DNA of 45,376 nt from an uncultured Tenacibaculum sp. (GTDB lineage Bacteria > Bacteroidota > Bacteroidia > Flavobacteriales > Flavobacteriaceae): contig CANMJA010000035.1 in the NCBI GenBank assembly GCA_947498055.1, positions 1-45,376 of the forward strand, in the 5' to 3' direction. Of the stretch, positions 1-8,677 are shown one piece after another. The position numbers were made by a program, and so were the translations under genes. Positions within the stretch are counted from its first letter, which is position 1. Each line of letters begins with the position of its first letter. The notes beneath the pieces were generated by a model. The model was not told the origin of the DNA and did not search any database. It saw nothing but the letters and a program-made list of their open reading frames with translations.

Positions 1-77
1 CGGTGTACTTTCTAATTTCATATTTGAAATTTAACCTTTTTTATATTCTTTTCAAAATTACCCTTGCAACGGTCTTA
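1..77. repeat. Left copy of 77-bp terminal inverted repeat (probable IS end)
   Basis: Bases 1-77 are the exact reverse complement of 45300-45376 and the match stops at base 78. The repeat contains a small inner palindrome (ATTTCA/TGAAAT around 14-30). On the minus strand it supplies the last codons (RPLQG) and the stop of the gene at 58-444, exactly as the right copy does for an unrelated gene. This fits a dispersed mobile element entered from two insertion sites. The element itself is not in the window and its family cannot be named. Confidence 0.9.
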
Positions 78-444
78 AATTGTTTTTAATGTAAGATAGA
101 ATTTTAATCGCTGCTGTTTTATTAGTATTAATTAAATCACTCATCCATTGACAACCGTTGGTAGAAAATGAAAGATATAATTCTTGAATATGTCCGCCAG
201 TTTTTAATTGAGTTAAATATTTATGCCAATTTGGATTTCCAACATAATCTCCAGAATCATTAAATACAGGATTGTTTCCATCATTATATACTAGTTGCGA
301 ACTGTTATTAGCATTTTTGTTTAGCAAGCCTAAAATAGGGCTTGTTAATGGGCTATTTTGTAGTGTTTGAATGGTTTTTGTTATAGCTGGTGTTTTCGTA
401 TATAAGGCATTTCCTATATATAAAGCTATTCTTTTATTATTCAT
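58..444 (-). pseudogene. Truncated GH18-like protein fragment, interrupted by the terminal repeat
   Basis: A 128-residue ORF begins at ATG 444 with MNNKRIALYIGNALY. It runs through a segment (about residues 85-123) patterned like strand 3 of a GH18 TIM barrel: LYLSFSTNG, then a helix ending SYIKNNL. In GH18 proteins the catalytic DGxDxDxE strand would follow at once. Here the frame instead enters the 77-bp terminal repeat and ends after RPLQG, the same tail as the unrelated lipoprotein at the other window end. I infer a gene cut by an inserted element just before its catalytic motif. The GH18 assignment is tentative, because only the N-terminal third or so is present and no catalytic residue can be seen. 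There is no signal peptide. Confidence 0.5.
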
Positions 445-569
445 AGGTAGAAGGTTTAATGTTTTAGTAAATATGGAAATATTTAAAAAGGAAAATTATA
501 AAAAGGTTTTAATTGATGTAAATTCAAGTACAAGAGGACTAAAAGAAGGAATAAAACAATAAAAAAGTT

Positions 570-577
570 TATATTTG
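570..577 (+). promoter_or_regulatory. Probable -7 promoter element of the thi operon
   Basis: TATATTTG matches the Bacteroidota -7 consensus TAnnTTTG. It lies about 10 bases before the first paired base of the TPP riboswitch, where a transcription start would be expected. No clear TTG -33 element is seen upstream. Confidence 0.5.
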
Positions 578-587
578 AATCACAGAA

Positions 588-666
588 ACTTTAGGAGTAG
601 CTAGTTTAACTAGTTTGAGAAATATCCTTAGAACCTGATTTGGTTAAGACCAACGTAGGAAAAAGT
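588..666 (+). promoter_or_regulatory. TPP riboswitch (THI element)
   Basis: The segment carries the conserved THI-box core: a GAGA turn at 617-620, GAACCTGAT at 631-639 and CAACGTAGG near the 3' side. P1 can form between ACTTT (588-592) and AAAGT (662-666), and P2 between AGGA (593-596) and TCCT (625-628). It lies 87 bases ahead of thiS, the first gene of a long thiamine operon. Known THI elements repress thiamine synthesis genes when TPP is bound. I see no strong intrinsic terminator between it and thiS, so control is likely at translation of thiS or by another means. Confidence 0.93.
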
Positions 667-753
667 CATTTTTAAAATGCATTAATGCACATGTTATTTG
701 TGTATATAAAATGTATTTATATTCTTCTAAAGTTTACTTTAAATCAAAATCTG

Positions 754-954
754 ATGTATATAAAAGTAAACAACGAAACACAAGAAATTTCTGATAGCGT
801 TACAGTACAAGAGTTGGTTGATTATTTAAAAATTAAAACCAATGGAATTGCTATTGCTATAAATAATAGTATCATAAAAAAAATGAACTGGAATACACAT
901 GTTTTATTAAGTAATGATAATGTGTTAATTATAAAATCTACTCAAGGCGGATAA
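754..954 (+). CDS. thiS: Sulfur carrier protein ThiS
   Basis: A 66-residue ubiquitin-like sulfur carrier ends in the obligatory Gly-Gly (STQGG, stop). In the family this C-terminus is adenylated by ThiF, converted to a thiocarboxylate, and gives its sulfur to ThiG for thiazole formation. The open frame extends upstream to 685, but that extension is hydrophobic filler. ATG 754 starts the usual MYIKVNNE strand and gives the normal length. It is the first gene after the TPP riboswitch and is followed by a 105-base spacer and thiC. The length, the GG tail and the position make the call secure. Confidence 0.93.
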   Translation: MYIKVNNETQEISDSVTVQELVDYLKIKTNGIAIAINNSIIKKMNWNTHVLLSNDNVLIIKSTQGG

Positions 955-960
955 TAAGTA

Positions 961-1055
961 AAGAGTAATTAGTACATAGTATTAAAGCTCTATAAAAAAA
1001 GATAACAATACGAATAAACGTACTTAGTACCCAATCTTAGTACTTAATACTTTCT
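961..1055. repeat. Imperfect inverted repeat in the thiS-thiC spacer
   Basis: The left arm (961-988) contains AGTATTAAAG. The right arm (1021-1055) contains CTTAGTAC and TACTTAATACTTTCT. Read in reverse complement, the right arm repeats the AGTATTAA / GTACTAAG words of the left arm. The spacer would form a long imperfect hairpin in the thiS-thiC transcript. It resembles in design, but not in sequence, the TAGGAGTTAAG repeats further along the same operon. Confidence 0.55.
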
Positions 1056-1059
1056 AAAA

Positions 1060-2916
1060 ATGAAGAAAAAAGATACTGCACCTAGTAACGGAATTACAAG
1101 AAATCCATTTCCTAATTCAAAAAAAATATATGTTAAAGGAGAATTATATCCTCAAATAAAAGTAGCAATGCGTGAAATTGCATTGAGTGACACGATAGAT
1201 TCCATGACGAAGAAAAAAACTCCAAATGAATCGGTAACAGTATATGATACATCAGGAGCATACACAGATCCGAATAAGCAAATAAACATTCATAATGGAT
1301 TAGAACGTATTAGAGAACAATGGATTTTAGATAGAGGAGATGTTGAAGAATTAGAAGAGTTCACGTCAGAATATTGCAATGAGCGATTGAATGATACCAA
1401 TTTAGATCACTTAAGATTTAATTTAAAAAATAAACCTAAAAGAGCAAAAAAAGGAAAGAATGTAACGCAGTTACATTATGCAAAAAAAGGAATTATTACT
1501 CCAGAAATGGAATACATAGCCATTCGTGAAAATCAGCGAATAGATGAAATGACACGTTTGTCAAAACAACATCCAGGTCAAGATTTTGGAGCAAGTATTC
1601 CTACAAAAATAACACCAGAATTTGTAAGAGAAGAAGTTGCAAGAGGGCGAGCAGTAATACCATCTAATATAAATCATCCAGAAGCAGAACCTATGATTCT
1701 AGGACGTAATTTTTTAGTAAAAATTAATGCAAATATTGGTAATTCTGCAACTACATCCTCTATAGAAGAAGAGGTAGAAAAGGCGGTTTGGGCTTGCCGT
1801 TGGGGAGCAGATAATATTATGGATTTATCTACGGGTAAAAATATTCATGAAACTCGTGAGTGGATTATTCGTAACTCACCAGTACCAGTAGGAACTGTAC
1901 CAATTTACCAAGCATTAGAAAAGGTAAATGGAGTTGCCGAAGATTTAACATGGGAAATTTTTAGAGATACATTAATTGAACAAGCTGAGCAAGGAGTAGA
2001 TTATTTTACGATTCACGCAGGTGTTCGTTTACGTTATGTACCTATGACAGCAAAGCGTATAACAGGAATTGTATCTCGAGGAGGTTCTATTATGGCAAAA
2101 TGGTGTTTAGCACATCATAAAGAAAGTTTTTTATATACACATTTTGAAGAAATTTGTGAAATTATGAAAGCCTATGATGTTGCTTTTTCTTTAGGAGATG
2201 GTTTGCGTCCAGGATCTATTGCTGATGCAAATGATGAAGCACAATTTGCAGAATTAGAAACGTTAGGAGAATTAACAAAAATAGCACGTAAACACGAAGT
2301 ACAATGCTTTATTGAAGGGCCTGGTCATGTACCAATGCATATGATAAAAGCAAATATGGATAAGCAATTAGAGGCTTGTGATGAAGCTCCTTTTTATACT
2401 TTAGGTCCATTAACAACAGATATTGCACCGGGTTACGATCATATTACTTCTGGCATTGGAGCGGCAATGATTGGTTGGTTTGGTTGTGCTATGTTATGTT
2501 ATGTAACACCAAAAGAACATTTAGGTTTACCAAACAAGGAAGATGTTCGTACAGGCGTTGTTACTTATAAATTGGCAGCACATGCAGCAGATTTAGCAAA
2601 GGGACATCCTGGAGCGCAACATAGAGATGATGCTTTAAGTAAAGCGCGTTTCGAATTTCGTTGGGAAGACCAATTTAATTTAGGTTTAGATCCTGAGTTG
2701 GCTCGTGAATATCATGATGAAACGTTACCTGCTGAAGGAGCAAAAATTGCACATTTCTGTTCTATGTGTGGACCAAAATTTTGTTCGATGAAAATATCAC
2801 AAGAAGTTCGTGATTTTGCTGCAGTAAATAAAGTAGAAGGAGATGAGGTGTTTGCCAAAGGAATGGAAGAAAAATCGAAAGAGTTTAAAGAAAAAGGATC
2901 TGAGGTGTATTTATAA
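1060..2916 (+). CDS. thiC: Phosphomethylpyrimidine synthase ThiC
   Basis: ThiC is a radical-SAM enzyme that rearranges aminoimidazole ribotide into HMP phosphate, the pyrimidine half of thiamine. The protein has 618 residues, normal for the long bacterial form. It shows the C-terminal cluster motif C567-x2-C570-x4-C575 (CSMCGPKFC) that binds the [4Fe-4S] centre. The N-terminal region with NPFPNSKKIY and the barrel motifs STGKNIHETREWI, GDGLRPG and EGPGHVPMH are all present. It sits second in the riboswitch-controlled thi operon. ATG 1060 gives the typical N-terminus. Nothing is missing or odd. Confidence 0.98.
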   Translation: MKKKDTAPSNGITRNPFPNSKKIYVKGELYPQIKVAMREIALSDTIDSMTKKKTPNESVTVYDTSGAYTDPNKQINIHNGLERIREQWILDRGDVEELEEFTSEYCNERLNDTNLDHLRFNLKNKPKRAKKGKNVTQLHYAKKGIITPEMEYIAIRENQRIDEMTRLSKQHPGQDFGASIPTKITPEFVREEVARGRAVIPSNINHPEAEPMILGRNFLVKINANIGNSATTSSIEEEVEKAVWACRWGADNIMDLSTGKNIHETREWIIRNSPVPVGTVPIYQALEKVNGVAEDLTWEIFRDTLIEQAEQGVDYFTIHAGVRLRYVPMTAKRITGIVSRGGSIMAKWCLAHHKESFLYTHFEEICEIMKAYDVAFSLGDGLRPGSIADANDEAQFAELETLGELTKIARKHEVQCFIEGPGHVPMHMIKANMDKQLEACDEAPFYTLGPLTTDIAPGYDHITSGIGAAMIGWFGCAMLCYVTPKEHLGLPNKEDVRTGVVTYKLAAHAADLAKGHPGAQHRDDALSKARFEFRWEDQFNLGLDPELAREYHDETLPAEGAKIAHFCSMCGPKFCSMKISQEVRDFAAVNKVEGDEVFAKGMEEKSKEFKEKGSEVYL

Positions 2917-3004
2917 TTTCATTTTCAGGTTGTAATTTTGTGTTAAATTTAGTGATAATGAAAAGGTTTTAATGTGTTGTTTTTGAGATGCTTGTTGGTA
3001 TGAA

Positions 3005-3160
3005 AAGAATGTCAGTTCGAGTGAGTTTTCGAAGAGAAACGAAGAAAATTTGTACTTCGGCTTCGCTCAGTAGAGCTATCGAGAACTTTGTTTTCGTTTT
3101 GTTATTATCTTTTCTCGATACAATTTTCTATCGAAAATCACTAGAAGTGATAATAACAAG
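3005..3160. repeat. Flavobacterial REP-like palindromic repeat in a 365-base gene-free stretch
   Basis: The gap 2917-3281 holds no convincing gene. At 3010-3020 it has TGTCAGTTCGA, which recurs in reverse complement at 18468-18478, followed by TTCGCTCAGT and ATCGAGAAC words. At 3099-3159 there is a nested palindrome: outer arms TTGTTATTATC (3099-3109) and GATAATAACAA (3149-3159), inner arms TCGATA (3115-3120) and TATCGA (3129-3134). These look like an intergenic repeat family rather than coding sequence. A 62-codon frame here is rejected as a by-product of the repeat. Confidence 0.65.
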
Positions 3161-3281
3161 GTTGGAAGTAGCATAAAATAAACACATTAAGTTAAAATAA
3201 ATCTTCCGATTATTATTGGATTTAGATTCCTTTATTGCCTTTAAAGTTGAATAGTTATCATGAGAAATAATTAAAAAAGAA

Positions 3282-3884
3282 ATGATTGTAGTAATAGCTC
3301 CAGAAAAGGATATAGAAAATGAAATCCTCATCCTTCATCAATTATTTGAAGAAGGGTTAGAATATTATCATTTAAGAAAACCAGAAAAAGATTATGAAGC
3401 ACATGTTTCGTATTTAAATCAAATAGATGAAAAATTTCACAATCGTATTGTAACGCATTATTTTCATGAGTTAATAAATGAGTTTAATTTAAGAGGAATT
3501 CATTTTCAAGAACAAAAAAGAAGAGATGCACTAGAGAATGGAAGTGAATATTTTATAGGGTTAAATATGATGGGAAAAATAATGAGTAGTTCTTTTCATG
3601 AACCAGAAGAGTTAGAAAATTGTGATATAGAATTTGATTATCATTTATTAAGTCCAGTATTTTCATCCATATCAAAAAAAGGATATGAAGGAAGAGGTTT
3701 TGATGTAAATACTATTGATAAAACGATTATTGGTATGGGGGGAATTAATGTAAATACAGTAGAAGCAACTTTGAAATTAGGTTTTAAAGGAATTGGTGTT
3801 TTAGGTGGTATTTGGAATGCTGAACATGCTGTTGAGAGTTTTAAAAAGATTAAAAAAAGATGTAATGAAAAAAGACTGATTTAG
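3282..3884 (+). CDS. TenI/ThiE-family protein, divergent thiamine phosphate synthase paralogue
   Basis: This 200-residue TIM-barrel protein belongs to the ThiE/TenI superfamily. It has YHLRKP (29-34, the family QLR-K strand), GIHFQEQ (72-78, aligned to GVHLGQ), LSPVFSSISKKGYEG (123-137, the SPVF-T-K-G loop) and GMGGIN (151-156). The Asn-Asp pair that ThiE uses near Mg and pyrophosphate is replaced by Thr-His (58-59), while the canonical copy at 9113-9760 in the same operon keeps N65-D66. I therefore infer a TenI-like role, such as the thiazole tautomerase described for Bacillus TenI, rather than thiamine phosphate synthase. The fold is secure and the exact reaction is not. Confidence 0.75.
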   Translation: MIVVIAPEKDIENEILILHQLFEEGLEYYHLRKPEKDYEAHVSYLNQIDEKFHNRIVTHYFHELINEFNLRGIHFQEQKRRDALENGSEYFIGLNMMGKIMSSSFHEPEELENCDIEFDYHLLSPVFSSISKKGYEGRGFDVNTIDKTIIGMGGINVNTVEATLKLGFKGIGVLGGIWNAEHAVESFKKIKKRCNEKRLI

Positions 3885-3926
3885 TTATTTTTGATTTCCA
3901 GTTAATTTAATAAGCACGTCTTTTTT

Positions 3927-6900
3927 ATGGCTATAAAAAATAAAATTTTAAAAAGTTATATACATTCAAATACATTCCCTGTAATTAGAACAAGAGGAAA
4001 TAAGTTAGGTGTTTTAAGTATAGAGTTTAGTGAGGATTATAATTCTGTTAAAGCCTATGTAAAAGGGACAAAAAAGTACGAAATTAATTTTGATGGATTG
4101 AAATCGGGTATGATAATGAGTAACTGTACTTGTCCTTACGATCAAGGAATTGTGTGTAAACATCAAGTAGCAGTAGCTAATGAGATAGATACTTTTTTAA
4201 ATGATATATCTATTGTGGATGAAGAACCCAAAAAAGAAAAAAAATATTCATCAACAGGAATTTTTGAAATTCCATTCTCTACAATAGAAGATGTTTCTGA
4301 TAAGAAAATTAGAAAGTTAGCAACACAAAATACTTATAGAGAAGCTTTTTCTTGGGGGATAGATATAAAGGATATAACTTTTGAAAATAAAACGATTAAT
4401 GGAGTTGTTGAAGAAGGTTATTATGGTAATGATTTATATAAAAGAACAAAGATTGTCATTGAAGAAAGTAAGTTGCAACTAACTTGTTCTTGTAATTATA
4501 AAAACAATAAATTATGTAAACATCAAATACTTCTTTTAACTACCATAAGAGATGAGTTTTCAGCGGTATTTCTTTCCGAAGAGAAAGTAAATGAGTTAAA
4601 GAAAGAAAAATTAAAAGAATATGGATTCTCATTAGAAGATCCAAAACTGAACGAATATTTTGAATTTGGCTTTGCAAATGGAACTATAGAAGTAATGCCT
4701 CAAAAAAATGGATTACTTCGAATGAGTTCATTTAATGATTTTTCTATAATAACAGATAAAATATTAAATGAAGAATTATTAATAAAATCCATATTACCAA
4801 AAAAAGAAAAATCGAAAAGTAAAACAAAGAAAGAAACTTTAGCAGTAGGGGTTGTTTTAAACAATGCTAATAACTTACCATTTTCATTAAGCCTATTACC
4901 ATTAAAAGGAAATGTAAATGCGCAAAATGAATTATCTACTAAAATAAGAGAAATAAGTATTGAAGAATATATTTCAACAAAAAATAGGTATAAAGAAGAA
5001 GAGCAATTTATTTTAGAAAAGATATTTTCTTTAACAGAAACTGTTTTATATGCTAAGGTTGATGAAAATAGCGAAAGTTTAGATAGAGAGATTATAGAAG
5101 TACTAACACAACTAATTCCCAAATTAGAAGATGTTAAAGTATATGTATTACAAGGTAACTTGTATCATAAAATAAGTAGAAATAATCTAATTCCTATAAC
5201 ATTACAATTAAACCCAATAGAATTATCATTTAAATTAATAGAAGAAGAATCTTTTTATCTTTTAGAAAGTTATTTGAAATTTAATGGACGGAAAACAAAA
5301 TTATCAAAAAGAAACATAGGTGAGAATGCTCTATTGTTAAAAGATAAAATAGATTATTCTCTTGTAAAATCAATAGCAGATGCTAAAACGATTAATTTAT
5401 TTAAGCAAAATCCAGAATTAAGATTTCCTAAAGCAGATTACGATAACTATTATACAAAATTAATTCAACCACTTTCAGAAAAATATACAGTAGAAATAAA
5501 AGGAAGGAAGCAAAAAAAGAAAAAAGCAGAAATTAGTTTATTCAAAAAGCAGCTTTTTTTATCAAGTTTAGACGATTTTATCATTTTTAAGCCTGCTATA
5601 GGATACAAAGGCAAAACAGTACCGCTTTTTAGTAAAAAACAATTTGAATTTAGTGAAAAGGATACTAGTTTTTTGGTGGCTAGAGACAAAAATGTAGAGA
5701 CTGAGTTTGAAATGTATTTAAAAGAATTACATACTGGATTTGAAAAACAGAATAACGGTTTTTTCTTTTTAAATGAGGAAGAATTTATTAAAGATTCTTG
5801 GTTTTTAACTGCTTTTGAAAGCTTTAAAGAAAATGAAATTGAAGTTTTTGGGTATAATGATTTAAAATTAAAATATAATCATAATAAACCAAGTATAAGT
5901 ATTAGTGTAAGTTCTGATATTGATTGGTTTGATGTTAGCATAAAAGTAGATTTTGGAGAACAAACAGTAAGTCTAAAAGAGCTAAAAAAGAACATTATCA
6001 ATAAAGATAAATACATTCGCTTAAAAGACGGAAGTATAGGTGTTTTACCAGAAGAATGGTTTGAAAAATATTTGCATTTATTTAGATCTGGTGATGTAAA
6101 AAAAGAGAGTATTGGTGTTTCTAAATATCAATTTTCTGTAGTAGATACTTTATATGAAGAATTACAAAACGAAAGCAATCTTTTTGAAGAACATATTAAA
6201 ATAAAAGAAAAAATAACCAATTTTAATACTATAGAGAATGTTCGTCAACCAAGAGGATTAAATGCAAAACTAAGACCCTATCAAAAAGAAGGGCTTAAGT
6301 GGCTTAATTTTTTAGACGATTTTAAATTAGGAGGTTGTTTAGCAGATGATATGGGGTTAGGAAAAACCTTACAAATAATTAGTTTTATAAAACATTTAAA
6401 AGCAAAACATAAGAGTAAAACTCCGCATTTAGTTGTAGTACCTACTTCTCTTATTTTTAATTGGAATGAAGAGGTGCAAAAATTTTGTCCTAGTTTAAAA
6501 TTATATACATTAACAGGTACTAATAGAGTTAAAGACACCAAAGAGTTTAAAAAATATGATATTGTATTAACTACTTATGGTATTGTTCTTAACGATATAA
6601 ATTACCTAAAAAAGTACACTTTTAATTATATTATTTTAGATGAATCACAAGCGATTAAAAATCCAAATTCAAAAAGATTTAAAGCAGTACGCTTATTACA
6701 ATCAGAAAATAAACTAGTACTAACTGGTACTCCAATAGAAAACAATACTTTCGATTTGTATGCACAAATGACCTTTGTAAATCCAGGCTTATTAGGAGGT
6801 ATGCAACATTTTAAAACGGAATATGCCACAGCCATAGATAAAAATAAAGATACAGAAGCAGCAAAAGAGTTAAAAACATTAATAGATCCTTTTTTATTAA

Positions 6901-7655
6901 GAAGAACAAAAGAACAAGTAGCTACAGAATTACCACCAAAAACAGAACAGTTTTTATATTGTACAATGGGAGCAGAGCAACGAAAGTTATATGAAGCTTA
7001 TAAAAACAAATACAAAGATTACTTACTAGGAAAAATAGAAGATGATGGTATAGGAAAATCTAAAATGTATGTTTTAGAAGGGTTAACTAAATTACGACAA
7101 ATTTGTGATTCTCCTAGTTTATTAAATGATGAAGAAACCTACACAAATGAATCTATTAAAATAGACGAATTGGTAAAACAAATTACAGAGAAAACAAATA
7201 AACATAAAATTTTAATTTTTTCTCAGTTTGTAAAAATGTTGAACTTAATTAAAAATAGGTTAAATAAATTGGGTATTAGTTATGAGTATTTAGATGGTAA
7301 AACCAAAAACAGACAAGAAAAAGTAGAAAACTTTCAAAATAATGAAGAAACTAGAGTTTTTTTAATCAGTTTAAAAGCAGGAGGAACGGGACTGAATTTA
7401 ACTGCTGCAGATTATGTATATATTGTAGATCCTTGGTGGAATCCAGCAGTAGAAGCACAGGCTATAGATAGATGTTATAGAATAGGACAAAAGAAAAAAG
7501 TGATGGCCTATAAAATGATTTGTAAAGATACGATTGAAGAAAAAATAGTAACGCATCAACAAAATAAAAAACAAGTTTCAGATGATTTAATACAAACAGA
7601 AGATAGTTTTGTGAAATCGTTAAATAAAGAATCTATTCAAGAATTATTTAATTAA
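3927..7655 (+). CDS. SNF2-family helicase with two N-terminal SWIM-type zinc motifs
   Basis: A 1242-residue DNA-dependent ATPase of the SNF2/Rad54 superfamily. Two CxCx(n)CxH SWIM-type sites lie at the N-terminus: C67/C69/C77/H79 and C187/C189/C197/H199. After a long middle region come the SNF2 motor motifs: Walker A DDMGLGKT (807-814), DESQ box (905-908), LTGTP, the helicase-C LIFSQF strand, SLKAGGTGLNLT, and motif VI Q1178AIDRCYRIGQ. Such proteins remodel protein-DNA or transcription complexes, and no thiamine role is known. It lies 42 bases after the TenI-like gene and 11 bases before thiD, all on one strand, so it should be transcribed from the TPP-controlled promoter unless it has its own. 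That context is the odd point. Confidence 0.93.
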   Translation: MAIKNKILKSYIHSNTFPVIRTRGNKLGVLSIEFSEDYNSVKAYVKGTKKYEINFDGLKSGMIMSNCTCPYDQGIVCKHQVAVANEIDTFLNDISIVDEEPKKEKKYSSTGIFEIPFSTIEDVSDKKIRKLATQNTYREAFSWGIDIKDITFENKTINGVVEEGYYGNDLYKRTKIVIEESKLQLTCSCNYKNNKLCKHQILLLTTIRDEFSAVFLSEEKVNELKKEKLKEYGFSLEDPKLNEYFEFGFANGTIEVMPQKNGLLRMSSFNDFSIITDKILNEELLIKSILPKKEKSKSKTKKETLAVGVVLNNANNLPFSLSLLPLKGNVNAQNELSTKIREISIEEYISTKNRYKEEEQFILEKIFSLTETVLYAKVDENSESLDREIIEVLTQLIPKLEDVKVYVLQGNLYHKISRNNLIPITLQLNPIELSFKLIEEESFYLLESYLKFNGRKTKLSKRNIGENALLLKDKIDYSLVKSIADAKTINLFKQNPELRFPKADYDNYYTKLIQPLSEKYTVEIKGRKQKKKKAEISLFKKQLFLSSLDDFIIFKPAIGYKGKTVPLFSKKQFEFSEKDTSFLVARDKNVETEFEMYLKELHTGFEKQNNGFFFLNEEEFIKDSWFLTAFESFKENEIEVFGYNDLKLKYNHNKPSISISVSSDIDWFDVSIKVDFGEQTVSLKELKKNIINKDKYIRLKDGSIGVLPEEWFEKYLHLFRSGDVKKESIGVSKYQFSVVDTLYEELQNESNLFEEHIKIKEKITNFNTIENVRQPRGLNAKLRPYQKEGLKWLNFLDDFKLGGCLADDMGLGKTLQIISFIKHLKAKHKSKTPHLVVVPTSLIFNWNEEVQKFCPSLKLYTLTGTNRVKDTKEFKKYDIVLTTYGIVLNDINYLKKYTFNYIILDESQAIKNPNSKRFKAVRLLQSENKLVLTGTPIENNTFDLYAQMTFVNPGLLGGMQHFKTEYATAIDKNKDTEAAKELKTLIDPFLLRRTKEQVATELPPKTEQFLYCTMGAEQRKLYEAYKNKYKDYLLGKIEDDGIGKSKMYVLEGLTKLRQICDSPSLLNDEETYTNESIKIDELVKQITEKTNKHKILIFSQFVKMLNLIKNRLNKLGISYEYLDGKTKNRQEKVENFQNNEETRVFLISLKAGGTGLNLTAADYVYIVDPWWNPAVEAQAIDRCYRIGQKKKVMAYKMICKDTIEEKIVTHQQNKKQVSDDLIQTEDSFVKSLNKESIQELFN

Positions 7656-7666
7656 AAAACAAAAGA

Positions 7667-8443
7667 TTGAGTACTAGAAAATACATACTTACCATTGCTG
7701 GTTTTGATCCTTCATCGGGAGCAGGATTAACATCTGATATTAAAACATTTGAAGCACATGGTTTTTATGGATTGTCTGTTTGTACTGCAATAACGGTACA
7801 AAATGATATTGCTTTTAAAAAATGCGAATGGGTTACTAAAGCAATTATAATAGACCAAATAGAAACTCTTTTTGAACGATTTGAAATTTCTGTAGTAAAA
7901 ATAGGAATCATTCAATCTTGGGAAGTTTTGTTAGAAATAATAGAGTTACTAAAAAAACGGAATCCAACTATTAAAATAATACTTGATCCAGTTTTAAAAG
8001 CGAGTGCAGGGTATGAATTTCATTCTGAGGAAAATTTGGATGTTTTTGAAAGAGTATTAGAACAATGTTATTTTATAACTCCGAATTACGATGAGATACA
8101 AGTTTTATTTCCTGATAAAACAATAGAAGATACGATTGATTTTATTGCGGAGAAAACAAATATTTACTTAAAAGGCGGGCATAGAGCAGATAAAAAAGGT
8201 TGGGATGCTGTGTATCATAGTAAAATTGTACAATTAAATATTCCGCCTATAGCTGAAACGGTTTTTGAAAAACATGGTAGTGGTTGTGTATTGTCTGCGG
8301 CTTTGGCTTCCAATTTAGCAAATGAAATTCCGTTAGAAGATGCATGTAAGAATGTGAAAGTATACGTGGAAAAGTTTTTGAATTCGAATGAGTCATTGTT
8401 AGGAACGCATTCTTTTAGGAGTGTAGGGGTTTTTAGGAGTTAA
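7667..8443 (+). CDS. thiD: Hydroxymethylpyrimidine/phosphomethylpyrimidine kinase ThiD
   Basis: A 258-residue ribokinase-fold enzyme that phosphorylates HMP and HMP-P to HMP-PP. Visible motifs are AGFDPSSGAG (11-20, substrate loop), DPVLKASAG (107-115), KGGH (169-172) and KHGSGCVLSAA (202-212), the anion-hole and catalytic region. The start is TTG 7667, 11 bases after the helicase stop. No ATG precedes the conserved first strand, so the TTG start is needed. The last residues GVFRS and the stop codon lie inside the first copy of a 67-bp tandem repeat, so the repeat appears to have replaced or extended the natural 3' end. Confidence 0.94.
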   Translation: MSTRKYILTIAGFDPSSGAGLTSDIKTFEAHGFYGLSVCTAITVQNDIAFKKCEWVTKAIIIDQIETLFERFEISVVKIGIIQSWEVLLEIIELLKKRNPTIKIILDPVLKASAGYEFHSEENLDVFERVLEQCYFITPNYDEIQVLFPDKTIEDTIDFIAEKTNIYLKGGHRADKKGWDAVYHSKIVQLNIPPIAETVFEKHGSGCVLSAALASNLANEIPLEDACKNVKVYVEKFLNSNESLLGTHSFRSVGVFRS

Positions 8444-8563
8444 GAATTTGAGTAGTGCAGAAGTGGAGGAGTTGGGTAATTAAAGGAGTTATGTAGTTTT
8501 TAGGAGTTAAGAATTTGAGTAGTGTAGAAGTGGAGGAGTTGGGAAGTTAAAAGAGTTATGTAG
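8430..8563. repeat. Two tandem 67-bp repeats overlapping the end of thiD
   Basis: Copy 1 (8430-8496) and copy 2 (8497-8563) align base for base with only a few substitutions. Each contains TAGGAGTTAAG (8434-8444 and 8501-8511) and GTGGAGGAGTTGGG. The thiD stop codon is inside copy 1. Degenerate GGAGTT words continue to about 8640. Reverse-complement words lie beyond the next gene (9065-9099), so the gene at 8678-9040 is bracketed by inverted copies. Confidence 0.9.
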
Positions 8564-8677
8564 TTTTTTGAAGTTAAGTAGTTAAAGGAGTTTATGAGTT
8601 AGAAAGGGTTTAGAATTTTAGGAGTTGAAGGAGTAGATTAGTAATGAATTGTATTAAAGAATAAATAAAAATTGAAA

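Noticed and set aside
1..77. The terminal repeat as an integron attC site following cassette genes
   Set aside because: No RYYYAAC/GTTRRRY core pair could be found and no integrase is present; truncation of the left gene suits an insertion better.
473..562. 29-codon frame before the thi promoter (MEIFKKENYKK...)
   Set aside because: Too short, no recognisable family, no clear ribosome site; it may be a gene remnant but cannot be supported.
2988..3176. 62-codon frame after thiC
   Set aside because: Lies entirely over palindromic repeat sequence and has no protein-like pattern.
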